A stretch of 64,000 bases of DNA, taken from Zhengitettix transpicula (Eukaryota > Arthropoda > Insecta > Orthoptera > Tetrigidae). A program made the translations under genes and the position numbers. Position 1 is the first letter of the stretch. Every line of letters starts with the position of its first letter. The DNA is taken from positions 17,179,001 through 17,243,000 of the forward strand of contig CM073593.1 of NCBI GenBank assembly GCA_037074705.1, given 5' to 3'. Of the stretch, positions 22,386-33,107 are shown one piece after another. The notes beneath the pieces were generated by a model. It was not told the DNA's origin, searched no databases, and saw only the letters and a list, made by a program, of their open reading frames with translations.

Positions 22386-23742
22386 TATTTAATAGAAGAT
22401 AAATCGAGCATTAACAATGACGAAAAGAATTTGATCTTGAAAATGATCATTTAAATGATTGCAATAAATCGTGTCTCAAGACAGATCAATGAACTACAGA
22501 AAAAGAAGAACAGATTGATGTCGAAGCAGTAGTTTGTTAGAGGAAAACCGTGTTGTTGCGTAGGGCAACAATCATCGCAGGACTCATTGCCAAGTTCATT
22601 ACGCAATGAGTGAGTCGTTGAATAAAGAATTTTCCTGTCCCGTATCTCTCTTCAACTTTTGGTTCCTGCAGGAAAACATTAACAAACTTAACGTCGAAAT
22701 CACGTAAAATAATACAAATATAAACTTTTTACCTATTTTCACGTCAAATATTTGTATATTCTAGTTCACAAAGGCACCTAGAATAAACTTGTCATGGCTC
22801 TTGGATACACGATGTAACTCTCAAATGTCGCTAAAGAAATGGAAAAATTTGTTTCATAAGGATTTTTTGTTGAAATAACAGATTTTCAATTTATTTAACA
22901 TAGTACACATTACATATTCTCTTCATCTCACTCTGCGTATATAGGCCTATACAACAGTTACACAAAAACACTTAAATAAGAAGTGAGAAAATGATTTCGG
23001 GCAAATGATGTGTTACTTAAAATATTTGCGTTTATTTATAATATTAATCCGGGACCAGTAATCACAATTCGATTTTAATCAAGTTATTAATTTCAGTTAA
23101 CCGTGTGAACATCACTAGAGCGAAATTTTCGGGCGTATAAAACCAGAACAAATATTTTAATGTATTGTCAATCGTACACGGTATTATTTGAGAATTATCT
23201 CACGGTCTGAATGGTTTCCTGACAGAAAACGCTTTCGTCGCAGGTATCAATTGAACCTTCCACGCCTATATGGCGCACAAAATCAAAAGCCATTCAATTA
23301 TAAGGGGTCGAGCAATTTGAAATGAGGCAATTTCTCTTTTTTACCTGACGAATTATGAGGAAACTATGGAAAAATCTGGGTAATGTGGTCGTAGTTCGAA
23401 AATATTCTCCCGACATTACGAGCATAGGCCTCCTCCTTGTAGGCTTAATGTCAGGGCCACATGACAGCTGTTGAAATTACCGTTTTCTACCAGGAGAGCA
23501 AATCAATTGGCGCCTGAAGCAATTAAACAATTTCAATACGATCAACATTATCCAATTGAAATGAGGATGAGACTAAAACTGGTATACAAAAGCAAATGCC
23601 TTTGTCAAAAGACTAGAACGAGAGTCAATTCCATTATCACAAAAAAAACACAGACAGCTCTTATCAAGCGTTGACGCAAATCTTACAAAACTAAAACGAA
23701 ACACGTAAATTGAGACACGATAAGTAACTCCAATTTTTTTTT
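22386..23742. other. Unassigned non-coding DNA
   Basis: No gene, RNA or repeat could be supported. A GGGCGTATAAAACC segment at about 23132 is TATA-like, but nothing downstream looks transcribed. Confidence 0.5.
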
Positions 23743-24284
23743 TGCGTGCTTTCCTGTTGACGTGCCTCAATCTAGCGCGAAATGTGGCCATTTTATTGGC
23801 GGAGCTCTCTGACTTGCGAGATAAAATCGCTCATCGCTCCACAAGCTCTGATCCCGCACTTAACCGTGTCACGCAATGGCATGAAAACCACTCTTCATAC
23901 CACTGAAGTAGGAAACACATAAACATCAAACTGATAATGCCGCAAATTTTTATAAAATACATGATTTCGAGTCGTATCTCAAATCCGGGTTACAGACGGG
24001 TAAATCCATTGCCAAACGCTTTAATAATAAGAAAGACAGTCAAATACAGACAAAATAAGTGATAATATAAATACCACACAATGTTTCTGGGATCTTTGTC
24101 CCTTTCTTGAGGTGTTAAGTAGAGCCTAGAGCGACACAACTGCACTAGTCAGTTGACAAAACTGAAAAGCGTGCTTTCCTGTTAGCGATTTTATCTCGCA
24201 AGTCAGACCTGTCTTTGTCGAGAGCCAATAAAATGGCCACATTTACCGCTAGATTGAGGCACGCCAACAGGAATGCACACTTCA
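23743..24284. mobile_element. Inverted-repeat element interrupted by a Penelope terminus
   Basis: The block at 23743-23830 (GTGCTTTCCTGTTGACGTGC, CTCAATCTAGCG, ATGTGGCCATTTTATTGGC, ACTTGCGAGATAAAATCGC) reappears inverted at 24168-24284. The arms are about 90 bp and are separated by about 340 bp that include Penelope terminus copy C. No coding sequence. Superfamily not determined. Confidence 0.6.
24021..24165 (-). mobile_element. Penelope-like element terminus, copy C
   Basis: On the minus strand it contains TTTTGTCAACTGACTAGTGC, AGTTGTGTCGCTCTAGGCTC, then a core CTCAAGA (24105-24111, one change from CTGANGA), 17 nt with an intact GGGA/TCCC hairpin, GAAAC (24083-24087), and the AT-rich tail ending TTTGTCTGTATTTG. 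Only the terminus is present. Confidence 0.65.
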
Positions 24285-24787
24285 ATCAGGCGCAAATTTT
24301 CTCATTTCGAACGCTTTAATATTGACACAAAAATAACAGCAAAAATTACTCAAGCATTACAACTGCAGAGGCGCAGAATTGTGCCAGCTAATATCTTAAA
24401 TGATCAGATCTTAAATCGATTCAGGAGCACAGTAATAATCTTAAAGAATATTTTTATGTCCGGATTCGGATACATCCGAAGAGGATGATATCCAACGTAG
24501 GAAAAGAATCCCAAGGATAAGGGTCTCGTATATTCCGAGACATCTTTACTAAGGAATGATCATCGTTCACTTTTTGACAAAGTATTCACTGTTACACCCT
24601 ATTACACCTGCCCTACCATTTTCATGCATCTTCATCCTGCTTCTGATGATGATAAACGTCTTCCCTCCAAAATGTTTATTCACATTTGGTTCAAAAAAAC
24701 TTTCGAGGGACTAAATAAGGATAATTTCGCTTTACTTTCAGTTGAAGGAATTTACGGTGGACGGTCTGTCTTTACCGTGGTACAGCT
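24285..24787. other. Unassigned non-coding DNA
   Basis: No feature recognised. Open frames here have no similarity that I can name. Confidence 0.5.
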
Positions 24788-25226
24788 TTTTTTTTTAGGT
24801 GTAGACAGGCTATGTATAGGGTAATCCGCATAATGGCAACTCCCCTCTTATAGTATAGGAAAGGAATTTGAAAGGGGGGATGCGGAAGAGTAGAGGAAGG
24901 TAGCCAAGGGTTAACTAGGGCCCCCGGGCTATGGTTTAAGGATCCTACCCGGCAATTCGCCTAAAAGTGATGCAGGGAAAACCCTAGAAAAACCTGCATC
25001 AGGTAGGTCGGGCATTTGGTACTTGTACCACGCCCTTCCGATGGCGGGAGAGAGGTTAGCTGTGGGGTCGCAGCTTTCCCCTCGCCGTGCCTTGGCCAAT
25101 TTAGGAGGCAGCTGGCCGACTATTCCAATAGGAATAGCGGACAACTCTCACCTTTTGGTCTGCGACCCCGGAACATATACCTCTCAAAACATGCCGAGGT
25201 GCCTCAGCTTGTGGGAACCTTAGTTA
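24788..25226 (-). mobile_element. Retroposon family R535, copy 1, 5'-truncated
   Basis: On the minus strand it runs from about 25226 to a terminal A-run (T-run on plus at 24788-24798). It is highly similar to 26105-26639 and 42583-42950, sharing AAGGTTCCCACAAGC, TCGGCCAGCTGCCTCCTAAA, CCCGACCTACCTGATGCA and AGGGTTTTCCCTGCATCA. It lacks the first about 95 bp of the full copy, consistent with 5' truncation during target-primed reverse transcription. A minus-strand open frame of 71 codons (24929-25144) also appears in copy 2, but gaps and its position inside a repeat argue against a host gene. Confidence 0.7.
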
Positions 25227-25854
25227 AAAAAAACCTGCAGCGTTAAGCTTTGAAATATAAAAACAATGTATGAAAAAAAAAGAGAGCGGGGGGGAGAGAG
25301 AGAGAGAGAGAGAGAGAATAGGAAACCTTGCATAACATAAGAGATGCTGGGAAAGATGGAATAAAGAAAGAAACACACAAAAAAAATGTACGAGACTAAA
25401 CAATGAACTACGACGGCGGGGCCCTGAGAGAGCAAAAGAAAACCATCTAGACGATATCTAGTGAGGAAATTATTCAGCTGCAAAAACGAGGAATGTATGA
25501 TCTGATAATTTAGAAGACTAAAGACGTGCAACTAAATAGATAAGAACACTTGTAAATGGTTCATCACAAAGGAAGTTCCACTAAAAGCGTGGGAAGAATA
25601 TAAGACTTGTTGGACAGGCTAGTGGCAACAGGAAGGAAGTAACGGAATGGAGTTAAATATAGAAAATTCCAAAGTGATAAAAAGTCCGACCGGGGTCGTT
25701 CACAACACGCGTTTCAAATTTTTGAAAACAAAAGCGGACCGTACGAATCATATCGGGTGCGGATTGTAATGCCAGTTACAAGCCTTTGCTTCGGAATCTT
25801 GGGATTTTAACTTTGCTTTGTACGTATATTCTATAAATTTCAAAGATAGCCCTA
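25227..25854. other. Unassigned DNA with GA microsatellite
   Basis: Contains a G-run and (GA)n tract at 25280-25318. No gene is recognised between the retroposon copy and the LINE tail that starts at 25855. Confidence 0.6.
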
Positions 25855-26104
25855 AACGGAGCAAATCATTTATACAACACTAGAAATCGCTCTCAACTCC
25901 GCACTGAAAAACATCGTCTAGCCGATTTGAAGCAAGCATTCAACTATTCAGGCATACACCTAAACAATAGTCTTCCGGACGAAATTAAAACTTTAACTAT
26001 ACAAAATTTATTTATAAAGAGTTGTAAATCTTTGTTACTGGAGCGTATTAATCCCTGAAAGATAGGAAAGACAGATTAGAGCCTCTCTAATGCTGGTATC
26101 CTAT
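25855..26104 (+). mobile_element. CR1-type LINE C-terminus, 5' part of a split copy
   Basis: The open frame 25855-26058 encodes the end of a reverse transcriptase with HLYNTRNRSQLR, NSLPDEIKTL and a final SCKSLLLERINP before TGA. These match the C-terminal motifs of the LINE at 16.6-16.8 kb. The 3'UTR follows and is interrupted at 26104 by a retroposon flanked by an 11-bp duplication of TGGTATCCTAT. It continues at 26640. Confidence 0.8.
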
Positions 26105-26639
26105 ATTTTTTTTAGGGTAACAGGCTACATGAGGGTAATCCACATGGTGGCAACTCCCCTTTAATAGCATAGAAAGGGATCTGAAAGTGGGGATGCGGAA
26201 AGGTAGAGGAAGGTAGCCAAGGGTTAACTAGGGCCCCCGGGCTATGGTTTAAGGATCCTAACCGGCAATTCGCCTAAAAGTGATGCAGGGAAAACCCTAG
26301 AAAAACGTGCATCAGGTAGGTCGGGCATTGGGAACTTGTCCCACGCCCTTCCGATAGCGGGAGAGGTGTTTGCTGTGTGGACGCAGTATTCCCTTCTCCG
26401 TGCCTCGACCAGTTTAGGAGGCAGCTGGCCGACTATTCCAATGGGAATAGCAGACAACTCTTACCGTATGCCCAAGGTCTGTGACCCCAGAACATACACC
26501 TCTCAGAACAGGCCGAGGTGCCTCGGCTTGTGGGAACCTTAGATCAAAAACGGAGAGGAAAAGGCATCCCCAAAAGTAGCCCTTCGTGACTCTCCTACAA
26601 GGTTCTGCCTGCGAGAGAGTATCCCTCGCAGGCTTCCTT
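26105..26639 (-). mobile_element. Retroposon family R535, copy 2, apparently full-length
   Basis: It is bounded by perfect 11-bp target-site duplications, TGGTATCCTAT at 26094-26104 and 26640-26650. On the minus strand it starts with a 9-bp inverted repeat hairpin (GCCTGCGAG ... CTCGCAGGC) and ends in an A-rich tail, so it inserted by retroposition with poly(A) downstream. No RNA polymerase III A/B boxes are evident and no long coding frame exists. It is longer than a typical SINE and may be the 3' part of a LINE or a novel SINE-like family. Confidence 0.8.
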
Positions 26640-26930
26640 TGGTATCCTATCAAGTTACGCTATTATTTAACAATTATCTTGTATAATTTAACTGCCGCCA
26701 TATTTTCTTTTCCATGTTCAACGGGAATCCAAGTAATATTTGCTGCTGGTACCCGCCGAATGGAAATTGAAGATTAATATATCATTCCCTTAATTACTGT
26801 TATATTAATATATTTACCGTTGCTTTAAATAATATATTTTTTGTAAAGTTATTATTTTCTTGTAATCTTATATTGACGTATCTTATTTCTCGACTGAGGA
26901 CTAATGGAATGAATAATAAATCCTTAAGGT
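26640..26930 (+). mobile_element. CR1-type LINE 3'UTR, continuation after retroposon
   Basis: It resumes with the second copy of TGGTATCCTAT and ends with TTGACGTATCTTATTTCTCG, ACTGAGGACTAATGGAATGA and ATAATAAATCC. This matches the 3' end of the LINE at 17080-17152, which has GAGGACTAATGG followed by TGAATAAATC. It is the same element as 25855-26104. Confidence 0.75.
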
Positions 26931-27129
26931 ATACTGTATTTTTTGCAGGTTTTGTACGCACTGCAGCCCACACAGAGTAAATCCGCTGAATTTTCTATTT
27001 TATTTCCACTTGCAACGTGAGTAGCTGAGTCGAAACGTGACAGAGGAAAACAATTATAACATTTCGATCAGTTCAGGTACCTTGGACGTGTTCTGCCGAA
27101 TTAAGGCTACAGCACGAAGGAATGATGAC

Positions 27130-27440
27130 CAAGAAAAGAGCCTTACTGCCAAGCAAATTGAATCGAGAATAGTGAAAGAACCTGGTAAAGTGCTACATAC
27201 GGAGCACGGCTTTGTATGGATTAGAAACGTGGACATTAAGAAAGAGGGGGGGGGGGGGAGAAATACCTGAAAAGTTTTGAAATTGAGTGCAGGAGAAGGA
27301 TTCAAAAAATTAAATGGATAGAAATGGTAACTAATGAAGACGTTCTAACAAGAGTAAATAAGACGAGATCTATCTTGACTACAGTTTTTAAGAGACTTAA
27401 AAATGGATCTGGAATGAGAAATAATTCGATTAGCTGATCG
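27130..27440 (+). pseudogene. RTE-like LINE fragment
   Basis: Legible segments are QIESRIVKEPGKVL, then after a shift FEIECRRRIQKIKWIEMVTN and EDVLTRVNKTRSILTTV. The block FE..C.RR...I.W...VTNE.VL.RV is the standard sequence near the C-terminus of RTE-type LINE proteins. A 12-base G-run at 27246-27258 falls inside. The copy is broken and lacks both ends. Confidence 0.6.
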
Positions 27441-28389
27441 AAGAATGACAGAGGAAATGAGCGGAAGCGAAACAGTCAGATTGTTTTTAAATTTATTGAC
27501 GACATAATTTTTTCCCCCCTAAAATGTTGTCTCGCATGAACTAATTTCTATGAGGATTTTTAGTCAGGATGTCGCTTTAGCGACCTTCCAAAGAGACTAC
27601 TCGTGTTTCTCGAAGCTAACGGTCCGTGCGATGAAATGTGTGAATATATTAAAAAGCAAGGTCGCTTCGGCAATTGTTCAGTGTCTGTAGCAAGTTACGG
27701 GCTGTGTCAACCACATGGAATTCAGTACAAATCGATTGAAGGCAAAGTCAAAAGATTTTATTTTTATTTGTTTACGATTTACGAACTACTCATAACTGTG
27801 TGGAGTCAGAAAAGCAGCATTTCTACTTTTTACATTTACTGCTATAGGAATGAAATGCTCAAATACACCATCAAACAAAATAACAGTTTTCTTTAGCTAA
27901 ACACCAATAAGAGTGAATAAACATCTTTATATAAACGCTAAAAAGTTTTTCTTTCTCCCAATTAGTAAAAATCAAACCTCAACACCGGTTATACTCAAAC
28001 GCGATTCAAATGATAAAAACAACTTACTGTTATGCAAGAAACACATTCATAACATTCGAACTTACCTTGAATATAATACAACGCTTAACCTCTCAAGGAC
28101 TAAGTAACTGTATCCAATGTATTAAGGGTAAACGATATTGCTACAAAACTTCCCATGAGATAGGTCAGGGAAAATAAATCGTTTCGACAACGTGAATTAT
28201 ATAACGGAGATCGAGACAGTCGTCAACTGAATTGGGACAAAACTAGTCCGCTTGTTCTTGAGTTACAGGTTTGTATATAATTTGAAGCACAAATTATTTT
28301 GAGTAGTTTTTGAATAATAGAAGAATTTATTAATACATTATTAATTGCGCATAATAATAATAAATAAGCTTACTTAATCGATAAACAAA
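27441..28389. other. Unassigned non-coding DNA
   Basis: Two open frames (27603-27896, 27913-28107) are visible but carry no recognised domain. The second lies just upstream of the Penelope-like element and may be its decayed 5' part. Confidence 0.4.
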
Positions 28390-29215
28390 TATCACTTTCT
28401 ACTCCAAGTTCCATGAACACAACATAAACATTGTCCCAAACATTTTAATCTCCAATGAGTACAATTTAAATTTTATTATTAAACAAATACACATCAGATT
28501 GAACAAAACCCAATATCCTACTGTCAAACATTCCCAAACACCTCTATTCAAATTTTTTCTCGTACTCCCTTATTACAAATTTCTAATTAAAAAATTTATC
28601 CAAATATTTAAAGAATATCAAATATACATCATTTACAGATCCACTAATACCCTTTCCTACATGATTAAAAACCACCTACAGAAAACATTGTGTTGTTTAC
28701 AAAATCACTTGCTCTAATTGTAATTCTTGCTACATAGGGCAAACAAAACGTTCCCTTAATACACGAATCAAGCAACATATATGTAATATCAAACTTATCA
28801 TTGTAGTATCCAAACATATAATCAATTCTAAACATACATTTGATTGGAAAAATGCTAAGATTTCAGACATTGACACCAGGTACAATTCCAGACTCATTTC
28901 AGAAATGCTTCACATTAAATCAAATATCACAGCTATTAATGTACAAAATAAGCACCATGAAACTTAATAATTGCATGATTCCTTATATCACGCCAAACCT
29001 TCTGTTTTCCCATTGTCGTTGCTCCCTTATTGTTACGCTAACTCTTCGTCTCTCCCATTGCAGTTGCGTTTTCGTCGCTTTTGAGTTTTGTCAACTGACG
29101 AGTGCAGTTGTGTCGCTCTAGGCTCTTATTCGCACCTGAGGAAAGGGACAAGGATCCCAAAAACGTTGTGTGATTTTTATTTTATCACTTTCTTGTCTGA
29201 GTTGGCCACCTTACT
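28390..29215 (+). mobile_element. Penelope-like element, GIY-YIG region and 3' end, copy D
   Basis: Penelope-like retroelements encode a reverse transcriptase fused to a GIY-YIG nuclease. Here the linker (VLPYYKFLIKKFIQIF, STNTLSYMIKNHL) leads, after a frameshift near 28680, to the GIY-YIG signature VVYKITCSNCNSCYIGQTKR followed by SLNTRIKQH. Then come DTRYNSRLISEMLHIKSN and the non-coding terminus, with TTTTGTCAACTGACGAGTGC, CTGAGGA (29136-29142), 17 nt, AAAAC (29160-29164; one change from GAAAC) and TTGTCTGAGTTGGC. The reverse-transcriptase body is absent and the frame is broken, so it is inactive. Confidence 0.85.
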
Positions 29216-31854
29216 TATTAATTATTTTCAATCATACGTATTTTTTTTTTTCATTTTAAACAAATGTTACTTGTTACATTACTCAAAATAATCTAGAAAC
29301 AACATATCGATTAACCTATCCGATAGTACAAAAATAAATCGATTGTTTTACAAAATCAACTACATTTTTTAATATGTTTTTAATGGAAATTTTTTAAAAA
29401 ATATAGCTTAGAAAAGAACATTACAAATATACTTTTTTTAAGTAAACCGTTCTGATAACCGGAAACGGGGCAGTTGATGAAAAAATTGCACCGTCTTGGT
29501 CATATGATTGGAAGTGAATGTCAACATTCAATAGCCCAAGGACGAACAGACGGATCTGCATCGCGAGCAACAAATAAAGAATCTAGAAGTCTGAGTAGGA
29601 GGAGAATGTTTAATAATAGTGTAAAATACGGGGAAAATAATAATAAAGTTTAGGATACGATATCAAATGATTCCATTAAATTGAAACGAAATGAAACTTT
29701 TCCTTAATTAAAGCTACGCAAAACAAACACGAGTTTACTGTGTTGAGATAAAACGCCTTTAATTACATATGATAAAATACCTAATTAGTAATGACTAGTC
29801 GTCTACACTTCCTTAATAAATAAAAATAGCGCCATCTAAATGTCTGTAATAAGGAACATTATAAACCATTTACACTAGTAAAAGATTTACGATAAAATGA
29901 TAACGCTATGCCATAATGGGAATAAAAGAAGCCACCTCAGACGCTATTTTGGCATGACTCGCTCGAAGGACACACGCGGATAGAAAGTTACACATTCTTG
30001 AAATATTAATCCTGCCCTTGAGTATTCTTTTCTTTAAAATAAAATCAGCCATTAAGAAAATAAGATAATAAAAATAGAATTTGGTCACCGGGACCAATAG
30101 TGATTTTGAAAGATTAAAAAGAACTCCCTCGCTTCTTTCAAGTCTTCACAATTGACTATTTTTCTGAAGATCAAATATTTTTCTGTTGCTCAAGTATCGT
30201 AATAATACATTTCCTTTACTTTTTCTGTATCTCGATCTTGTAGAACCACGACGTATTTACAAATTTTCTCGGATTCCTCATCCAGAGCTTCAAGGAAATG
30301 AGCCGTCTGATTACAAAGTTTTTCATAAAACGTAGGAATTGTAATAATCAAATATTACTTCGATCTCGTACTTTTGCTGGTGCTCTCGTGCCGAATTTTG
30401 TAGAAAATGCAGAGCAATTATTTCAGAGAGATGATTTTCCTTTTGCTACATGCTGTGAGGTAAAAAGAGAAGTTTAAAATAAAGGGCGATATGAAAGACT
30501 AAAGAGAGAAAAAAAAGTTGAGTATTAAAATTGTGTTCGTCTTTAGAGATACACAAAGAAGTTACGGTACGAGCCCACTTTTACACAAAACGTCGACTGT
30601 GCTTTTGAAATTGTTGCATGCCGTGAGAATGGCAGGGAAAGACAGAAGCGGTAGTCTTAATCGTGAAGTGAGTTTCAGATCATATGAATAACCATGGAGA
30701 AGAGGAAGAGTAATAACCTGTAGAAGTGGAGTAATTTAAGGGAAATTTAAGATAAATGTTTGAGTGTTCGTTCAATAAAATACCTTGCAAATATTACATT
30801 TTGAAATTACTGGTGTGGAGTATAAATCGCGCTGCTCTCTCATACCTCGTTCTCACAGGTAAGATTCTGGTAGTTTCATGGAGCCTGCGACACCTGGTGG
30901 TCGTTCCCTCGACAAGCAACGACTGTGGTTGACCCATCGCCAGGCGCTGTTGGCATTACGCAAGGAACAAATCCAGACTGGGTATTTTAAGAAGAGGCAA
31001 AACCAAGAAACCAAAAAATAAATAAACGACAAAACAAAGTAGACCAAATGTGACAATAATTAAAATGCGAAATTTAAGAAAGTTATCAGGCTAAATACTG
31101 AAATAATAAACAAAGGTAGCGGAAGAAAAAACACAAGAAGCTGAAAAACAGATTATGTAGATATTTCAAGATTTGCGCTTGACTAATCATGTTCAGCTAT
31201 TGCTTATGACGCCCAATAGGAGTTCAACCGAGGTGAGGGGGGGGGGGACCTTAAGAACTGTAGCGAACAAGGACACCGAATGATTACAGCAGGTACTTAA
31301 ATGGTTCTGCTCAAGCCAATGATTTACGGGATTAATAGAACTACTTAGTTATACTGTATTCATATCATAATGCAATAACATTTGGGTCAAGCCGTTTATG
31401 TATGATTATGTAATTATTAAATACTAATGAATTATTAAGAATTAAATTTTATTTTACGAATTTTAAATTTTTTATATAAACTCAGCTTGTATTTATAGCA
31501 TAAATATATCCCTCAGGTTTTCGTGAAGAGATCAATTTCAGTGGGACGGCGTATCGAACGAATTTCTGTGAATTTTATATTTTAAAATTCTTTTGTCCCC
31601 CGATCTCGTTTGCCTTTGTTCTGTGGTCTCCGGACTGCGTTCGGTGGCTGCTACGTCACAATGACTCCAGACCCAAAGTTCCAGTCGTTTCACACCATAC
31701 TGGATGAATCTACACGCGTCGACTTGATATCACTATAACTAACTTGTATTCTATTCTCCGTTCTCAACTTTCCACGTCTCCACGACAACGGACAACTATT
31801 TTCTACTCTGAAATGTATAAGTACCCCTTTACGTAACATGAACCAATGTTTTTT
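29216..31854. other. Unassigned AT-rich DNA
   Basis: No gene or repeat recognised. Contains a G-run at about 31238-31247. Open frames are short and featureless. Confidence 0.5.
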
Positions 31855-32105
31855 CCGATATTTAAATTATTTATTATTATATTTAACAGACACAACGTTC
31901 CATACCTGATGACATGACATCTTCAAGTGTGCAATAACAACTCAATTCAGTTGTAATTTATTATAAGAAAATTTAGATTAACAATTTTTTTACATAGAAT
32001 TATAACTGAACTGAATTGTAATTGTACACCTGAAGAGGTCCCAATCAGTGATGAAACGTTGAGTCTGTTAAATATGTTTTAAATATGAAAATAAATTTTT
32101 CTGGC
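31855..32105. mobile_element. Foldback element with hammerhead-like core, second family
   Basis: Arms at about 31855-31967 and 31994-32105 are inverted copies with a 26-bp spacer. Shared blocks include TTTAACAGAC(A/T)CAACG, a GAAGA block and AACTGAATTG-like AT-rich DNA. On the plus strand the right arm has CTGAAGA (32030-32036) and GAAAC (32053-32057), the same layout as the Penelope termini but in a different sequence context. No coding sequence. Confidence 0.55.
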
Positions 32106-32361
32106 TAATAGGCTGGTGTTTTTAACAATTCATTTAAAGAGGCAACAAAAATTGCACATTCCCGGCAATATTTTGGGAAACTATACAGGCAAGTATGGCC
32201 GGGAAATATGTTGCCAGCAATATCTCGGCAATACTCCGGTCACAGTGTAGCCCAAGCATTTCCTGCGTACACGTAGTACAATAATAATGGCCGAAAATGA
32301 AGTGTTCATTAGCGCAGCATTGATTGTGATAAAAAGTTTCAAGTAATTAAAGAAGGGAAGC

Positions 32362-32510
32362 ACCTGGATTCGACCTTATTTAAACAAACAAGAAAGACTT
32401 CACAATTTAAGCAACGAATTAATTATTGGCAGTTACTTATTTAAAATGTTCACCAGAATGTCAAAGGGCGACTTTGCTTAAAAAATTGGGCCCATGATTG
32501 AAAGGACACG
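32362..32510 (+). pseudogene. Harbinger DDE transposase N-terminal fragment
   Basis: The frame WIRPYLNKQERLHNL then FKMFTRMSKGDFA, stop, KIGPMIE matches the region before the catalytic domain of PIF/Harbinger nucleases (W.RP.., F.RMS...F..L...I.P.I). A TAA stop and then TGATGA break the frame, and the catalytic DDE part is missing. Confidence 0.6.
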
Positions 32511-32744
32511 GTGATGAGGAAAGCAATACCGATCACCCTTCAATTCTTAGCGCCAGGAGACTCCTAGAAATCTTTGATGTATTTAATGAGAGTATCCGAC
32601 TGTTCAAATTCACACATCGTTCGGGAAGTATGCGTAGATTTAATGGAAGAATTAAATGAATTTATTTAAGTATGTAAAGGCCTCTTATTTGTTAAATATT
32701 TATTTTAAAAATTAGAAATTAACTTTTCATTTTTCGGGTACGTC

Positions 32745-32899
32745 ATAACTGATGCCAAATTTGATGACTATTGTTCGCCAACCATCTTTCTTCACTCGTC
32801 GATATCCTACTTTAGTCCATCGACCTCACACCCCATAATGACGGATTTGAACGAACTTCATCTATAAATTCAATAGTTTTCTCGTTTGACCAATTCATA
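32745..32899 (-). pseudogene. MADF-domain (Harbinger accessory protein) fragment
   Basis: MNWSNEKTIEFIDEVRSNPS then LWGVRSMD followed by a stop. After a frame change comes RVKKDGWRTIVIKFG. MADF domains have (L/I)I..(V/Y)...P.LWD....YKN...R...W..I. Such proteins are the second gene of PIF/Harbinger elements and help nuclear import and DNA binding of the nuclease. Confidence 0.55.
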
Positions 32900-33107
32900 A
32901 GTGGAATACTGAATAATTTTACGCAGAGAACAAAGTGTAGTGTAATATTAATTGCTAGCACAGCTGATTGACTACAGAGATCCCTAGGTGAGGTCTGGGA
33001 ACTATTGTGACCCGGCAATGTTTCCGTATTTTCGACACAGGACCGATATCACCGGCAACACGCCGGCCAGTACTCAAAATGCTGGCAATATTGCCGGGTC
33101 ATATGTA

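Larger units (their letters stand above)
32106..33107. mobile_element. PIF/Harbinger transposon remnant, left portion
   Basis: Contains pieces of both Harbinger genes. On plus, 32287-32346 starts MAENEVFISAAL and 32362-32510 reads TWIRPYLNKQERLHNL and MFTRMSKGDFA, typical of the N-terminal part of Harbinger DDE nucleases. On minus, 32745-32899 reads NEKTIEFIDEVRSNPSLWGV, a MADF-type DNA-binding domain, and continues in another frame (RRVKKDGWRTIVIKFG). CCGGCAATATTGCCGG-type motifs cluster at both sides (32160, 32211, 33010, 33081, 34419), as expected of transposase-binding repeats. Exact termini were not resolved. It is interrupted by a mariner. Confidence 0.65.

Noticed and set aside
24929..25144. 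71-codon minus-strand frame conserved at 26242-26457 and in part at 42.6 kb
   Set aside because: The similarity follows the retroposon family as a whole, both strands are open, and the third copy is truncated. Conservation reflects repeat identity, not coding.
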